Below are positions 1-8,229 of a stretch of 48,620 bases of DNA, piece by piece (position 1 is the first letter of the stretch; each line of letters begins with the position of its first letter). Location: positions 1 to 48,620 of the forward strand of contig CAZNLL010000010.1 of assembly GCA_964573885.1 (NCBI GenBank), given 5' to 3'. Below the pieces are notes generated by a model. The model was not told the origin of the DNA. It made no database searches and was given only the letters and a program-made list of their open reading frames with translations. The stretch comes from CAZNLL01 sp964573885 (GTDB lineage Bacteria; Desulfobacterota; DSM-4660; Desulfatiglandales; Desulfatiglandaceae). Both the position numbers and the translations under genes were made by a program.

Positions 1-569
1 GGCCTGAATACCGTATATCCCTCCTTCATTTTAAGAGAGGGGTAGAAGCGCTGGGCCGTCTCCATCAATCGCTTGTTCTTCCCGGGATCATCACCCTGCT
101 CCGGCGTAGAGGAGAGGTCTGCCAGGAGATGTTCCATGGTGTAACTTGCCAGATCCCACAGGCTGAAACTTGTCACCAGTACAAGATCTTCCCAGGCCCT
201 GACAAATCGGGGCAAGGCGTCCCTGAGCATTTCTTTCCTCACTCCCTGGCAGACCAGGCAGGGGTCCTGGGCCTCCTCAAGGGCCTTGTCAGAATCAGCC
301 AGTGTATGCCAACCGATGGTGACCTCCCTCCGGTTCCAGAAGGCTGAAAGCTTGGCCTTTTCGGCCTCCGTGTATCTGTGAACCGGGAATGCCGCGCCAT
401 GGGCCTCCACATCAAAGCCGAACTCCTCACCCGCCCTTGCGAGCAGGCTCAAGGCCAGGGATGAATCACAGCCTCCGGAAAAGAGGACAAAGACATGCTT
501 GCCGGTGAGGGTCTCCAAGAAGCCCCGGTGGTCTTGCTTCCAGTTTGAATAGGCCGGCGTGTTTTCCAT
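1..569 (-). CDS. PP-loop ATPase, TtcA/TilS-like (partial at left edge)
   Basis: The reading frame starts at the ATG complementary to 567-569 and stays open to the window edge, giving about 189 N-terminal residues. Residues 31-36 read SGGCDS, the PP-loop signature of N-type ATP pyrophosphatases, which adenylate a substrate before sulfur or nitrogen transfer. A Cys pair follows (C104 and C107, in DPCLVC), as in the TtcA/NcsA-type group of tRNA-thiolating enzymes; the pair could hold zinc or iron-sulfur. The start lies only 20 bases after the stop of the enolase-superfamily gene, so it is the last visible gene of the leftward operon starting at 6298. LarE is also a PP-loop enzyme, but the Cys pair and sequence do not look like LarE. 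The C-terminus is outside the window and the substrate is unknown. Confidence 0.75.
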   Translation of the reverse strand, partial: MENTPAYSNWKQDHRGFLETLTGKHVFVLFSGGCDSSLALSLLARAGEEFGFDVEAHGAAFPVHRYTEAEKAKLSAFWNRREVTIGWHTLADSDKALEEAQDPCLVCQGVRKEMLRDALPRFVRAWEDLVLVTSFSLWDLASYTMEHLLADLSSTPEQGDDPGKNKRLMETAQRFYPSLKMKEGYTVFR

Positions 570-589
570 GGCTTACCGGTAAGGGGTGT

Positions 590-1738
590 TTAATGTCTTG
601 AAACGCTCAGGGCGGGGGCACCCCCCAAGGCGTAAAGGGCCTCAGGGTCGACCTCCACCCCAAGGCCGGTCCCCTCCAGGGGCCCTGCCTCTCCCCCGTA
701 ACCAAAAGAGACATCATGACAGGTGGTGTTTTTCTCCAGAATAAATGGATCATATGAGCCGTCGTAATTGACGGCGTCCCCGCACACCAGACAAAGGGCC
801 CTTCCCGCGGCGGAGAGGATGCCCGATTCCCCCAGGGTACAGCCGATCTGAAAGGAGAGACCCTGTTCCCGAATGTAGTCAATTATGCGAAGGGCCCTGC
901 GGAACCCCCCGCTCCTGCATAGTTTCACATTGATCATTTGATAGTACCCCTCATGAATGATCTTTTCCAGGTCCTCAAGGGTGGGGGCGGACTCGCAGGC
1001 CATCAAGGATACCCCTCTGGAGATCAGTGCCCGGGCGAAATCAGCGAAACCCGGGGCCCCTCTTTCCAGGGGTTCTTCCACAACACGCACGCCGTGTCCC
1101 TCAATGAGGGGGAGGTGCTTAAAGGCCAGGTCACAATCCCACACACCATTGGGATCAATCCGCAGCTCACAGCCGTGTCCTAGGATGGAATTCACGGTTT
1201 CCAGGGCCGCCTTGTTTTGTTCGAGATCCTTGCCCATCTTGATGCGGAGCCGGTTTAGTCCCAGGCTTTTGATCAACCGGCACAGGTCCAAGATCCTGCC
1301 ACGGTCCCCCAGGGTTAAGGCCCCCCCATAAAAGACCCTGTCCTGGAGGTGGTGCTGAGGAAGATACTCCACAATAGACCTGCCCTGGTATTGCCCCAGG
1401 GCGTCCAGGAGGGCGGTCTCGAGAGCGCATATGGCGGTATTGTGCGTTTTTCCAGGGGGGAGGGTATCCATAAATCCCCACACCTGGGCTACATCATCCA
1501 GTTCCCAGGGAAAAGCGGTGCTGCGGATCAACCGGCCCACATCCTCCACGGCACTGTCGGGTGTTTCTCCGGTCACAAAGGCCACCGGGACCCCCTCTCC
1601 ATATCCCCTGATGCCTTTTTGGGCCGCCATGAGCTCGACCACAATAATCTCGCTGGACAGGCCCTTGACCCGGGAAATGGAAAAATCGCCCTTAAAGGGG
1701 AGGCGGATCTTATACACATGGATCCTTTCCAGTCTCAT
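590..1738 (-). CDS. Enolase-superfamily protein, muconate cycloisomerase (MLE) subgroup
   Basis: This 382-residue protein has the layout of the MLE/dipeptide-epimerase subgroup: an N-terminal capping domain (about 1-130) and a TIM barrel. These enzymes abstract a proton alpha to a carboxylate with Mg2+ bound. Visible catalytic positions are K167 (RIKMGK), metal ligands D195 (DPNG) and E221 (EEPL), and the barrel lysine K272 (NVKL). The third metal position normally reads ADES, with Asp as ligand; here it reads ACES (C248, E249), so the usual Asp is Cys. Its ATG overlaps the TGA of the sensor kinase gene (ATGA), behind a GAGGAGG ribosome site, so the two are translationally coupled. The reaction could be epimerisation or cycloisomerisation and cannot be settled here. 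Confidence 0.85.
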   Translation of the reverse strand: MRLERIHVYKIRLPFKGDFSISRVKGLSSEIIVVELMAAQKGIRGYGEGVPVAFVTGETPDSAVEDVGRLIRSTAFPWELDDVAQVWGFMDTLPPGKTHNTAICALETALLDALGQYQGRSIVEYLPQHHLQDRVFYGGALTLGDRGRILDLCRLIKSLGLNRLRIKMGKDLEQNKAALETVNSILGHGCELRIDPNGVWDCDLAFKHLPLIEGHGVRVVEEPLERGAPGFADFARALISRGVSLMACESAPTLEDLEKIIHEGYYQMINVKLCRSGGFRRALRIIDYIREQGLSFQIGCTLGESGILSAAGRALCLVCGDAVNYDGSYDPFILEKNTTCHDVSFGYGGEAGPLEGTGLGVEVDPEALYALGGAPALSVSRH

Positions 1739-3741
1739 GGGGTGGCCTCCTCATGGGGTGGCCTCTTCAGGGGCGGCTGGAGAGGGAGGATGAGGAGGAA
1801 GGAGGTGCCCTCCTTGGTTTTGCTTTTCACCTCCACCGATCCACCGTGATCCTGCATGTTTTTGTGGGCAATAAACAGGCCGAGCCCCGTACCGTTATGG
1901 ATGCTGCTCTTATGCTTGGTGGTAAAATAGGGATCAAAGATTTTTTCCAAATTGGCCTCGGGGATCCCAATGCCGTTGTCCTTAATTTCAATGCAAATAC
2001 TCTTTTCTTTTTTCTCCGTGCCACAGTGTCGGGTGACCACCTCAATGGTGCCCCGGGCCGGGGTGAACTCCACCGCATTTGAGAGGAGGTTTAAAATGAC
2101 TTCTTTCATTTTCACTGAATCGAGCCACACCTGGCCCACATCCGGACTGAAGCGGCGGACCACCTGGATTCCCTTGGCATTGCTCTGGGGGGAGATGAGA
2201 AGGACCATTTTGTCGATGAGGTCGTGGAGGTCATTGAATTCAAAGTGGGTCTCTTTGGTTTTTACCAGGTCCAGAAGCTCGGTGATAAGGTTATTCACGC
2301 GCTCCGTCTCTTCCACGGCGATGGAATAGAAGTCCTGCCTGAATTCCTCGTCATCGAATTTATGCGGCAGCATCTGGATAAAGGTCCCTATGGCTGTCAT
2401 GGGGTTCTTGATCTCATGGGCCAGTCTCGCGGCCAGGTTACCCAGAAAGGAGAATTTCTCCGCCCGGCTCAGGAGGGCCTGGGACCTTTTGAGTTCAGCC
2501 ATCTGTTCTTGAAGCCTGGTATAGAGCCTGGCGTTTTCAATGGCAATGGCAATCTGGGGGGCGAAGATCTCCAGGGTCTCCCGGGTGGCCTTGGGAATGC
2601 CCTCTCCATTGACCGCATCGGTGGCGATGACCCCGATCACCTTGGACCGGGTGATCAGGGGGACCACGAAAACCGATCTCGGGTTTCCATGCATGAGGAT
2701 GACGTTCCTTTTCCGGAGTCGGGAACGCTTGACCTCGGGTATATATTCGGCCCGGCCGGTACTGGTGACCCGCGCCAGTATATTGCTTACCCGGTTGAGG
2801 GGGACTTTATAATTCCTGACCTGCTCCGGGACCTGCCCTTCAAAACCCAGCCCGTACATGTACTCCAGGCACCCCTCTCCTTCGTTGACCAGCATGATCA
2901 TGGCCCGGCTGATCTGGCAGACATTAGAGAGGATATTCATAATTACGGTGAGGAGCTGGTCAATATCCAGCACCGAAAGGATGGCCTTTCCCGTCTCCTG
3001 GATAGCCATGAGTTGTTTTATCTTATAGCTGAGCTCCAGGTTCAGCCGGTTCACTTCTTCATATTTCTCCTCAATGATCTTCTTGTCCGCCTCCATCTCC
3101 TTGATGGTTTCCATGAGCACGGATTCTGAACCAAAGAAACGGGAGAAGACCTCGTGGAACCGGTTTCTGAAGGGCCATCTCAGGCGATATTCGCAATAAG
3201 GTGCCCCGCTAAAAAAACAGCATGCCTCTTTCAGCTCCACAGGACGGCCCCCCCAGATGAGGGGAATGAAGGTGTATGCCCCCTGGTTATAAAGACACAT
3301 GTCTTTGGAAAGGTCCATCTCGGGATTCCAGTGCAGGCGGACGGTGGCCTCGGTCGGCCTGATATCCACCAGCTCCACGCGTTTGCTCCTGTTCCATTTG
3401 TCATTAATCTTTTGGAGGTTCTTGAGGCCTTTCTTGATGGACCAGAAGGCCTTTACAATGATGCCCTGGGCATAGCCCAGGGCGGTGTTTTCAGCGGCAT
3501 ACCTGGCGATTTTATAGGCGGCCAGGTCATCGTTACAGATCAAACGGGCCCTCTTGAGCAGCTTCCCCACAACAGTGCAGCTGATCCAGTTGTTGGGGTC
3601 CCTCAAAAAGGCCTCCGGATCGGGGAGCATGTCGATTTCAGGGTCGAGGCGGGTGAGGAGGCCGGAGCAGTCACCGTCGTTTTTGGCCTTTACATAGTCA
3701 ATGATGGCCCTTGAATTGATGCAGCTCGTTTCCTTTTTCAT
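1735..3741 (-). CDS. GAF-containing sensor histidine kinase with uncharacterised N-terminal sensor domain
   Basis: This 668-residue protein has no evident membrane segment and is probably cytoplasmic. Residues 1-195 form a globular region ending in Cys-rich stretches (C149, C174-C175, C183 in PYCEYRLRW). It faintly recalls V4R/haem-NO-binding-type sensors, which is inference. A coiled coil (about 205-250) leads into a GAF domain (about 255-405). The kinase core follows: phospho-acceptor H442 (AHEIKNP), N box around N555, G1 box DNGIGIP at 588-594 and G2 box GTGLGL. It starts at an ATG behind AGGGAGAAC, 9 bases after the radical SAM gene. Its place in an operon divergent from an NtrC-type regulator makes that regulator (6776-8119) the natural partner; the pairing is inferred. 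Confidence 0.9.
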   Translation of the reverse strand: MKKETSCINSRAIIDYVKAKNDGDCSGLLTRLDPEIDMLPDPEAFLRDPNNWISCTVVGKLLKRARLICNDDLAAYKIARYAAENTALGYAQGIIVKAFWSIKKGLKNLQKINDKWNRSKRVELVDIRPTEATVRLHWNPEMDLSKDMCLYNQGAYTFIPLIWGGRPVELKEACCFFSGAPYCEYRLRWPFRNRFHEVFSRFFGSESVLMETIKEMEADKKIIEEKYEEVNRLNLELSYKIKQLMAIQETGKAILSVLDIDQLLTVIMNILSNVCQISRAMIMLVNEGEGCLEYMYGLGFEGQVPEQVRNYKVPLNRVSNILARVTSTGRAEYIPEVKRSRLRKRNVILMHGNPRSVFVVPLITRSKVIGVIATDAVNGEGIPKATRETLEIFAPQIAIAIENARLYTRLQEQMAELKRSQALLSRAEKFSFLGNLAARLAHEIKNPMTAIGTFIQMLPHKFDDEEFRQDFYSIAVEETERVNNLITELLDLVKTKETHFEFNDLHDLIDKMVLLISPQSNAKGIQVVRRFSPDVGQVWLDSVKMKEVILNLLSNAVEFTPARGTIEVVTRHCGTEKKEKSICIEIKDNGIGIPEANLEKIFDPYFTTKHKSSIHNGTGLGLFIAHKNMQDHGGSVEVKSKTKEGTSFLLILPLQPPLKRPPHEEATP

Positions 3742-3750
3742 GTTCTCCCT

Positions 3751-5289
3751 TTACAGGGGCAAGTTTCGAGAGCTTCGCGGGTTGGACATCTGTGCCTTGT
3801 ATTTGGCGGTTAACCCCGGGACCACGGCCCTGAAGGCCTCCAGGCTCTGGCCACGAACGTCAAAAACGGTCCTGTCTCCGTCCCTGAAACAGTGGGCGGG
3901 AATGAAGTCGTCATTGAGGGCCTGCGCAGGGAGCCTGAAGAAGGGCATTATCTTTCCCATCCGTTTCTGGAGCCTGGGGGTATAGGAGGACAGGCCGAAT
4001 ACTTCTTTCATATAGGCGAGAACGGTTTCAAAATCCAGGCCCTGTGACGGGCGGGTCACAATATTTTGTCCGAAAATACCGTCTTGATCAAAATGGACGC
4101 CGGGGAGGGAGAGGGCAAGCTCATGGATTTTGGTTTTAGGGTACACGTGACACTCCCCGATTTTGAAGATATGACCTCCCGGTCCGCTATTTTTTGCCAA
4201 CTCCCGGGCAAAATCAAGGCTTTCTTGAAGGTCCCTTTCCGTGTCTCCTGGATAGCCGGCGATCATGAAAATCATGACCGGGATCTCGTTTTTTACCGCC
4301 TCCTGGAATATGGCCTTGGCATTCTTCAGGTAGTGGCGGTAATGGGTCTCGTCCCTCACCTTGTTCATCCGCTTTAGGGTGCTGTAACTGGCCGATTCAA
4401 GGCCCAGGGCGAAGATCCCGCACACATCCGCCACCCGGCCCAAGATAGAAGGGTCAAGGACATCACACCGGGTTTCAAAATTGATCCTCATTCCCAGGGA
4501 CCTGAGAAAGGGGAAGAGGTGAAAAGACTTGAAGAGGGCGTCGCTGATGAGCAGGGTATGGCTGGTGGTGTTGCGGGCGAGAGCGGTCAGGTCTTCTTTA
4601 ACGGTCTCTTCAGGGACCTCCAGTCGGACAGGTCGAATGTACTCCTCCATGCAGAAATTGCAATGATAGGGACACCCCCGGCTAAAGGCGTAGGGAAGGA
4701 TATCATAGTCCCTGGGATATCTGAGCAATTCCAGGTTAAGGGGGACCTTTTTTTTGAGATCAAACCGAAGGCCTGCACTGTTCTGGTGAATCCTGTTCCC
4801 CTTTTTCCATGCAAGGTTCGGAATGGCGTCATTCAGGGGGGGATTCCCCCCGGCAAGGCATTCCATGATCCCGAGACAGGCGGCTTCCCCCTCTCCCACG
4901 ACGACCCCGTCAACTGCAGAGGTCCGTGACAATATCTCTTCATAATAGAGGGTCGGGAAATAGCCCCCCAAAAAAACAAAGATGCGGGAATCCTGGGCCT
5001 TGATGCGTTCGCATAGGTAAAGGGCTTCTTGGGCCTGGGCAATGGCCGTACACGAGACCCCTACGGCACGGGGCCTCAATTCGGCCAGATCTTGGAGGAA
5101 GTCCCGGTAAACCCGGTCTCTCCCCGCCGGGCTCAGGGGAAGCCCATAATCCATGGGAAAGGAAAGGATCTGGATCCTTTTTCGGGGGTACCTTGATTTG
5201 ACAAAGCTCGCCAACTCCAGGATGGGCAGGGGGTATGCAGGCACATACATGCCTATATTTCTTGAAACAGGCTCAACAAACAGGAACAA
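3751..5289 (-). CDS. B12-binding-domain radical SAM protein
   Basis: This 512-residue protein has an N-terminal Rossmann-like region (about 1-150, with GGYFPT and VVGEGE segments typical of cobalamin-binding radical SAM proteins). The radical SAM core follows, with the cluster motif CPYHCNFC (C206, C210, C213) and a C-terminal extension. Members of this class methylate or rearrange unactivated carbons in lipids, hopanoids, antibiotics and cofactors. The start is a TTG with GGAGGAG about 8 bases upstream; no better ATG fits. It lies between the acyltransferase (34-base gap) and the sensor kinase (9-base gap), which points to a common product, perhaps a modified lipid or acylated metabolite. 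The substrate is unknown. Confidence 0.88.
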   Translation of the reverse strand: MFLFVEPVSRNIGMYVPAYPLPILELASFVKSRYPRKRIQILSFPMDYGLPLSPAGRDRVYRDFLQDLAELRPRAVGVSCTAIAQAQEALYLCERIKAQDSRIFVFLGGYFPTLYYEEILSRTSAVDGVVVGEGEAACLGIMECLAGGNPPLNDAIPNLAWKKGNRIHQNSAGLRFDLKKKVPLNLELLRYPRDYDILPYAFSRGCPYHCNFCMEEYIRPVRLEVPEETVKEDLTALARNTTSHTLLISDALFKSFHLFPFLRSLGMRINFETRCDVLDPSILGRVADVCGIFALGLESASYSTLKRMNKVRDETHYRHYLKNAKAIFQEAVKNEIPVMIFMIAGYPGDTERDLQESLDFARELAKNSGPGGHIFKIGECHVYPKTKIHELALSLPGVHFDQDGIFGQNIVTRPSQGLDFETVLAYMKEVFGLSSYTPRLQKRMGKIMPFFRLPAQALNDDFIPAHCFRDGDRTVFDVRGQSLEAFRAVVPGLTAKYKAQMSNPRSSRNLPL

Positions 5290-5323
5290 GGGTGCTCCTC
5301 CTTAAGATCGGGGTCATGACGAA

Positions 5324-6298
5324 TCAATGGACTCTGCCGAGGGCGGGTTTAAGGACCCGCCTGGGAAGGACCGGGGTCCTTTTGGGGTTTGAAGGCCTTT
5401 CTGGGACACCTATTTGGGCATATTTCTTCCATTCATACCACTGCTCAGGATGGGCATAGATATAGGTTTCGAGACATTTGAGAATAAGTTCTCCCACGGA
5501 AAAACGGGTGCCCAGGGATCTTGCCATTTCCTCCGAGGTGCGCAATACGAGCCGGTATCGGTTTAGAGCATAGCGGTGTATGATTCCGAAAGCAATCTCC
5601 GCCCCTGTTCTTTTTTGAATGATGTTGATGGTCCTGTCCAGTCCGGTGACCTTTCCAAGAAAAGAGGTCTTTTGGGTCTTTGAAGGTCTCCAGGCCTCTA
5701 TCTCGTCACACTGGGTGATGAGAACCCGATTCTGCCTCAACTCGTGGAAGGCCGCCTTCATGACGTTTCCCGCATTGCTCCCGTCAATGAGACTTATACA
5801 ATAGGCATTGGCTTGTTGGTAAACCTTTTTTTTCAGATGCGTGCTTTTGAACTTGGCGATCATGGAGACCGGAAGGCCGTTGACGGCCAAGAGGGTGGGC
5901 ATATACTCGATGGCCCCGTAGTGGGCGGTTACCACGACCACCCCGTTGCCTTTTGAAAGGCCTTTTCTCAGCTTGTCCATGTCTCCTGTGGAGATATGGT
6001 GTTGAAGAAAGCGTGTGGCCTTGGCCGGTTTTTCAAAGGCAATGAAGAGTTTTTCATAATAGTGGGCCAGGATGCCTGAGAATACCTTCCTTTGAATGCC
6101 GGCCAGTTCACTCTCATGGCATCCACGCCCCACGCCTTCAGAGAGGGCCCGTTCAATACGTTTTTTTTCCTCTCTGTTTCTGAAGTAGTAGAGTCGCCCG
6201 AGAAGAGAAATGAGGAACCAGGTGATTTTCCACCCTAGGGTGAGGTAGAGGCAGATATAAGGCTTTGCCTGGAGAAAGGAACTCAGGTTGGCATGCAT
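5324..6298 (-). CDS. LpxL/HtrB-family lysophospholipid acyltransferase-like protein
   Basis: This 324-residue protein has an N-terminal hydrophobic anchor (about 15-38) and the family catalytic motif H-x4-E as HYGAIE (H126, E131). LpxL/LpxM enzymes move acyl chains from acyl-ACP onto lipid A precursors at the inner membrane; members in biosynthetic operons acylate other substrates. It is the first gene of the leftward operon. About 68 bases upstream is a sigma-54-like promoter, with the tandem enhancer palindromes about 100 bases further up. The late C-terminal part after about residue 305 is low-complexity (Pro/Arg-rich). Its company with a radical SAM protein and an enolase-family enzyme suggests specialised rather than housekeeping lipid A work (inference). 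Confidence 0.85.
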   Translation of the reverse strand: MHANLSSFLQAKPYICLYLTLGWKITWFLISLLGRLYYFRNREEKKRIERALSEGVGRGCHESELAGIQRKVFSGILAHYYEKLFIAFEKPAKATRFLQHHISTGDMDKLRKGLSKGNGVVVVTAHYGAIEYMPTLLAVNGLPVSMIAKFKSTHLKKKVYQQANAYCISLIDGSNAGNVMKAAFHELRQNRVLITQCDEIEAWRPSKTQKTSFLGKVTGLDRTINIIQKRTGAEIAFGIIHRYALNRYRLVLRTSEEMARSLGTRFSVGELILKCLETYIYAHPEQWYEWKKYAQIGVPERPSNPKRTPVLPRRVLKPALGRVH

Positions 6299-6365
6299 AA
6301 AAGATCTCTCCTTTCTTTAGGGTTGACATGTTTGTCCCGGTGATTTGTGTAAAAAGTCTGATTTC

Positions 6366-6382
6366 TTCAATATATATGCCAA
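6366..6382 (-). promoter_or_regulatory. Sigma-54-type promoter for the acyltransferase operon
   Basis: Read on the minus strand the element is TTGGCAT-ATATA-TTGAA. The consensus is TTGGCAC-N5-TTGCW, with invariant GG and GC 12 bases apart. The -24 half differs at one base and the -12 half has GA in place of GC. It lies 68-84 bases upstream of the acyltransferase ATG and about 105 bases from the paired palindromes, a normal enhancer distance. The GA is a real weakness. Confidence 0.5.
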
Positions 6383-6467
6383 CTGGGAATTGAGTGGGAA
6401 GCGGGGTCCAAAGTCTTACCGGGCAAGGCGATGCCTTCATCACGGGGATCAACCGGTTTTTGAATTG

Positions 6468-6506
6468 TGCACAAAAAAATGTGCATCGTGCACATTTTTT
6501 TGTGCA
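6468..6506. promoter_or_regulatory. Tandem palindromic enhancer-like sites (copy 1)
   Basis: Two perfect 18-bp palindromes, TGCACA-A6-TGTGCA (6468-6485) and TGCACA-T6-TGTGCA (6489-6506), have centres 21 bp apart, two helical turns. The whole is also an 18-bp inverted repeat around TCG. Each unit resembles the NtrC enhancer (TGCAC...GTGCA), and paired sites on one DNA face are typical of sigma-54 activators. The likely binder is the NtrC-type protein encoded at 6776-8119 (inference). A T run makes a terminator conceivable, but the stem is AT-rich. Confidence 0.75.
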
Positions 6507-6705
6507 TTTTTCAGGAAAAAGCTGTTAATGGCGTGGGGAAAAGGCGATCTTGGCCATTGACCCGGAAAGAGCCGGCATTCATGGATTCTGAAAGGGGACC
6601 TGTTTCAATGTATGCCAAATAAGTTATTAATAACAATGATTTATGTTTTATTTTGTGGGGTTTTGGGCCGCTTTTGCGGCTGGGATAAAGGGTGGGAGGG
6701 TATTT

Positions 6706-6722
6706 TTGGCACAAAAAATGTT
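6706..6722 (+). promoter_or_regulatory. Sigma-54-type promoter for the NtrC-type regulator gene
   Basis: The element is TTGGCAC-AAAAA-ATGTT. The -24 half is perfect; the -12 half is partial (TG kept, GC changed to GT). It lies about 54-70 bases before the ATG at 6776 and about 220 bases downstream of the paired palindromes. That arrangement would give positive autoregulation of the activator. Confidence 0.55.
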
Positions 6723-6775
6723 AATAGGATCTCTGGAGGGGTCGGAGAATAGGATTTAAGAAGAACTGAGGGGAC

Positions 6776-8119
6776 ATGAAAAAGAAGGCCACCATTCTTG
6801 TTGTAGATGACGAACGGGGCGTGCGCCATTCATTCAACATGGTTCTCAAGGATGTATACGAGGTGCTTCTCGCGTCGTCAGGTCAGGAAGCGGTTGATAT
6901 TCTGACAAAAAGCTCTGTAGATTTGATCCTGCTGGACATCCGCCTGCCGGATATAAACGGGCTCGATCTGTTGGAGCGATTCAAGGAAATGGAGCCCAAT
7001 ACAGAGGTGATCATGGTCACGGCCGTGAAGGAGATTCAGACCGCGGTTAAGGCCATCAAACTGGGGGCCTATGAATATGTGGTAAAACCCTTCGTGGTGG
7101 ACGATGTTCTGACCCTGATCCACCGGGCCCTGGAAAAGGGGCGTCTCGTGAAGGAGGTCGCCTACCTCAGAAGCGAGCTGGAACGGTATGTGCCCTTTGA
7201 AAAAATGGTGGGCAAGGACCGGAGAATGGCGGAAATCTTTGAATACATATCCACCATTTCCGAAAGCGATGGCGCGGTTCTTATTCAAGGGGAGAGCGGC
7301 ACAGGTAAGGAACTTGTGGCTCGGGCCATCCACAACCGAAGTCCCCGGAAGCATTATCCTTTTGTGGTCATCAATTGTGCGGCCATCCCGTCAACCCTTA
7401 TGGAAAGCGAGATATTCGGGTATTACAGGGGGGCCTTTACAGGGGCCGCACGCACAACCATGGGAAAGCTTGAAATTGCAGATAAGGGCACGGTGTTTCT
7501 GGATGATGCGGATATTCTTGATACCAACATGCAGGCAAAACTCCTCCGGGTGATCCAGGAAAAGGAGTTCGAGAGACTGGGCGGCAATAAGGTGATCAAA
7601 ATTGATGTGAGGTTCGTGGCCGCCTCCAATAAGGATCTCAAGGAGTTGATGTCCCAGGGACAGTTTCGAGAGGATCTTTTCTACAGGCTGAATGTGTTTC
7701 CCATTAAATTACCCGCCTTAAGGGAAAGAAAAGGGGACATCCCTTTGCTGTTGGATCACTTCTTGGAGATGTACAGCAGAAAGACCGGCAAGCCGCCCAA
7801 GCGGTTTTCCGAGAAGGCCGTGGAGGCCTTGATGAGGTACCATTGGCCGGGCAACGTGCGGGAGCTGGAAAACCTGGTCGAGAGACTGGCCACGGTCACC
7901 AAGAAATCCATTATCCACGTTCAGGACGTGTCCTGGCCCGCAACCAATACAAAAAAGCTCAAGAAAATGAAACTAAAAGATGCTGTGCACACCTTTGAAA
8001 AACGCTATATCCGTGAAGTTCTGGACAATGCCGGCGGCAGCAGAAAGGCGGCAGCAGAGATCCTGGGTATTCATCGCAACACCCTGTTGGCCAAAATGAA
8101 TGAACTGGGTCTTAATTGA
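6776..8119 (+). CDS. NtrC-family sigma-54-dependent response regulator
   Basis: This 447-residue protein has three domains. The receiver (1-120) has acidic D11/D12, phospho-acceptor D54 (LLDIRLP) and K104. The AAA+ domain (about 140-375) has Walker A GESGTGKE at 172-179, the sigma-54-contacting GAFTGA loop at 219-224, and the arginine-finger (FREDLFYRLN) and WPGNVRELEN segments. A Fis-type helix-turn-helix is at the C-terminus (GSRKAAAEILGIHRNTL). The Walker B motif reads FLDD (241-244) where these activators normally have FLDE, so the catalytic Glu is Asp. It starts at an ATG behind GAGGGG. It is flanked on both sides by the tandem TGCACA/TGTGCA enhancers, its probable targets. The kinase at 1735-3741 is the likely partner. 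Confidence 0.95.
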   Translation: MKKKATILVVDDERGVRHSFNMVLKDVYEVLLASSGQEAVDILTKSSVDLILLDIRLPDINGLDLLERFKEMEPNTEVIMVTAVKEIQTAVKAIKLGAYEYVVKPFVVDDVLTLIHRALEKGRLVKEVAYLRSELERYVPFEKMVGKDRRMAEIFEYISTISESDGAVLIQGESGTGKELVARAIHNRSPRKHYPFVVINCAAIPSTLMESEIFGYYRGAFTGAARTTMGKLEIADKGTVFLDDADILDTNMQAKLLRVIQEKEFERLGGNKVIKIDVRFVAASNKDLKELMSQGQFREDLFYRLNVFPIKLPALRERKGDIPLLLDHFLEMYSRKTGKPPKRFSEKAVEALMRYHWPGNVRELENLVERLATVTKKSIIHVQDVSWPATNTKKLKKMKLKDAVHTFEKRYIREVLDNAGGSRKAAAEILGIHRNTLLAKMNELGLN

Positions 8120-8191
8120 CTCAGGCACAGCCCTTCCGGCGTATCTCATCTGACCAGGCGGTATGGGCGGGTGCGGTGACCCGTCCTACAG

Positions 8192-8229
8192 TGCACAAAA
8201 ATATGTGAAAGTGCACATTTTTTTGTGCA
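8192..8229. promoter_or_regulatory. Tandem palindromic enhancer-like sites (copy 2)
   Basis: The unit TGCACA-AAAATA-TGTGAA (8192-8209, one half degenerate) is followed by TGCACA-T6-TGTGCA (8212-8229). The second unit is identical to that at 6489-6506. Centres are 20 bp apart. The pair is about 125 bases upstream of a strong sigma-54 promoter. The same arrangement before three transcription units marks a small regulon. Confidence 0.75.

Larger units (their letters stand above)
6299..6775. other. Divergent regulatory region between acyltransferase operon and NtrC-type gene
   Basis: No convincing gene is seen in these 477 bases. The region holds a leftward sigma-54-like promoter (6366-6382), a pair of enhancer-like palindromes (6468-6506) and a rightward sigma-54-like promoter (6706-6722). 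The stretch 6507-6705 is otherwise featureless and AT-rich in part. Confidence 0.8.

Noticed and set aside
1..569. LarE (nickel-pincer sulfurtransferase) partner of LarA
   Set aside because: It is a PP-loop protein, but the C-x-x-C pair and surrounding sequence resemble the TtcA/TilS side, and it lies about 40 kb away in a different operon.
6468..6506. Palindrome with T runs as a rho-independent terminator
   Set aside because: The stem is AT-rich, it lies between divergent genes, and it is built of two complete 18-bp palindromes repeated upstream of another promoter; an enhancer explains all three facts better.
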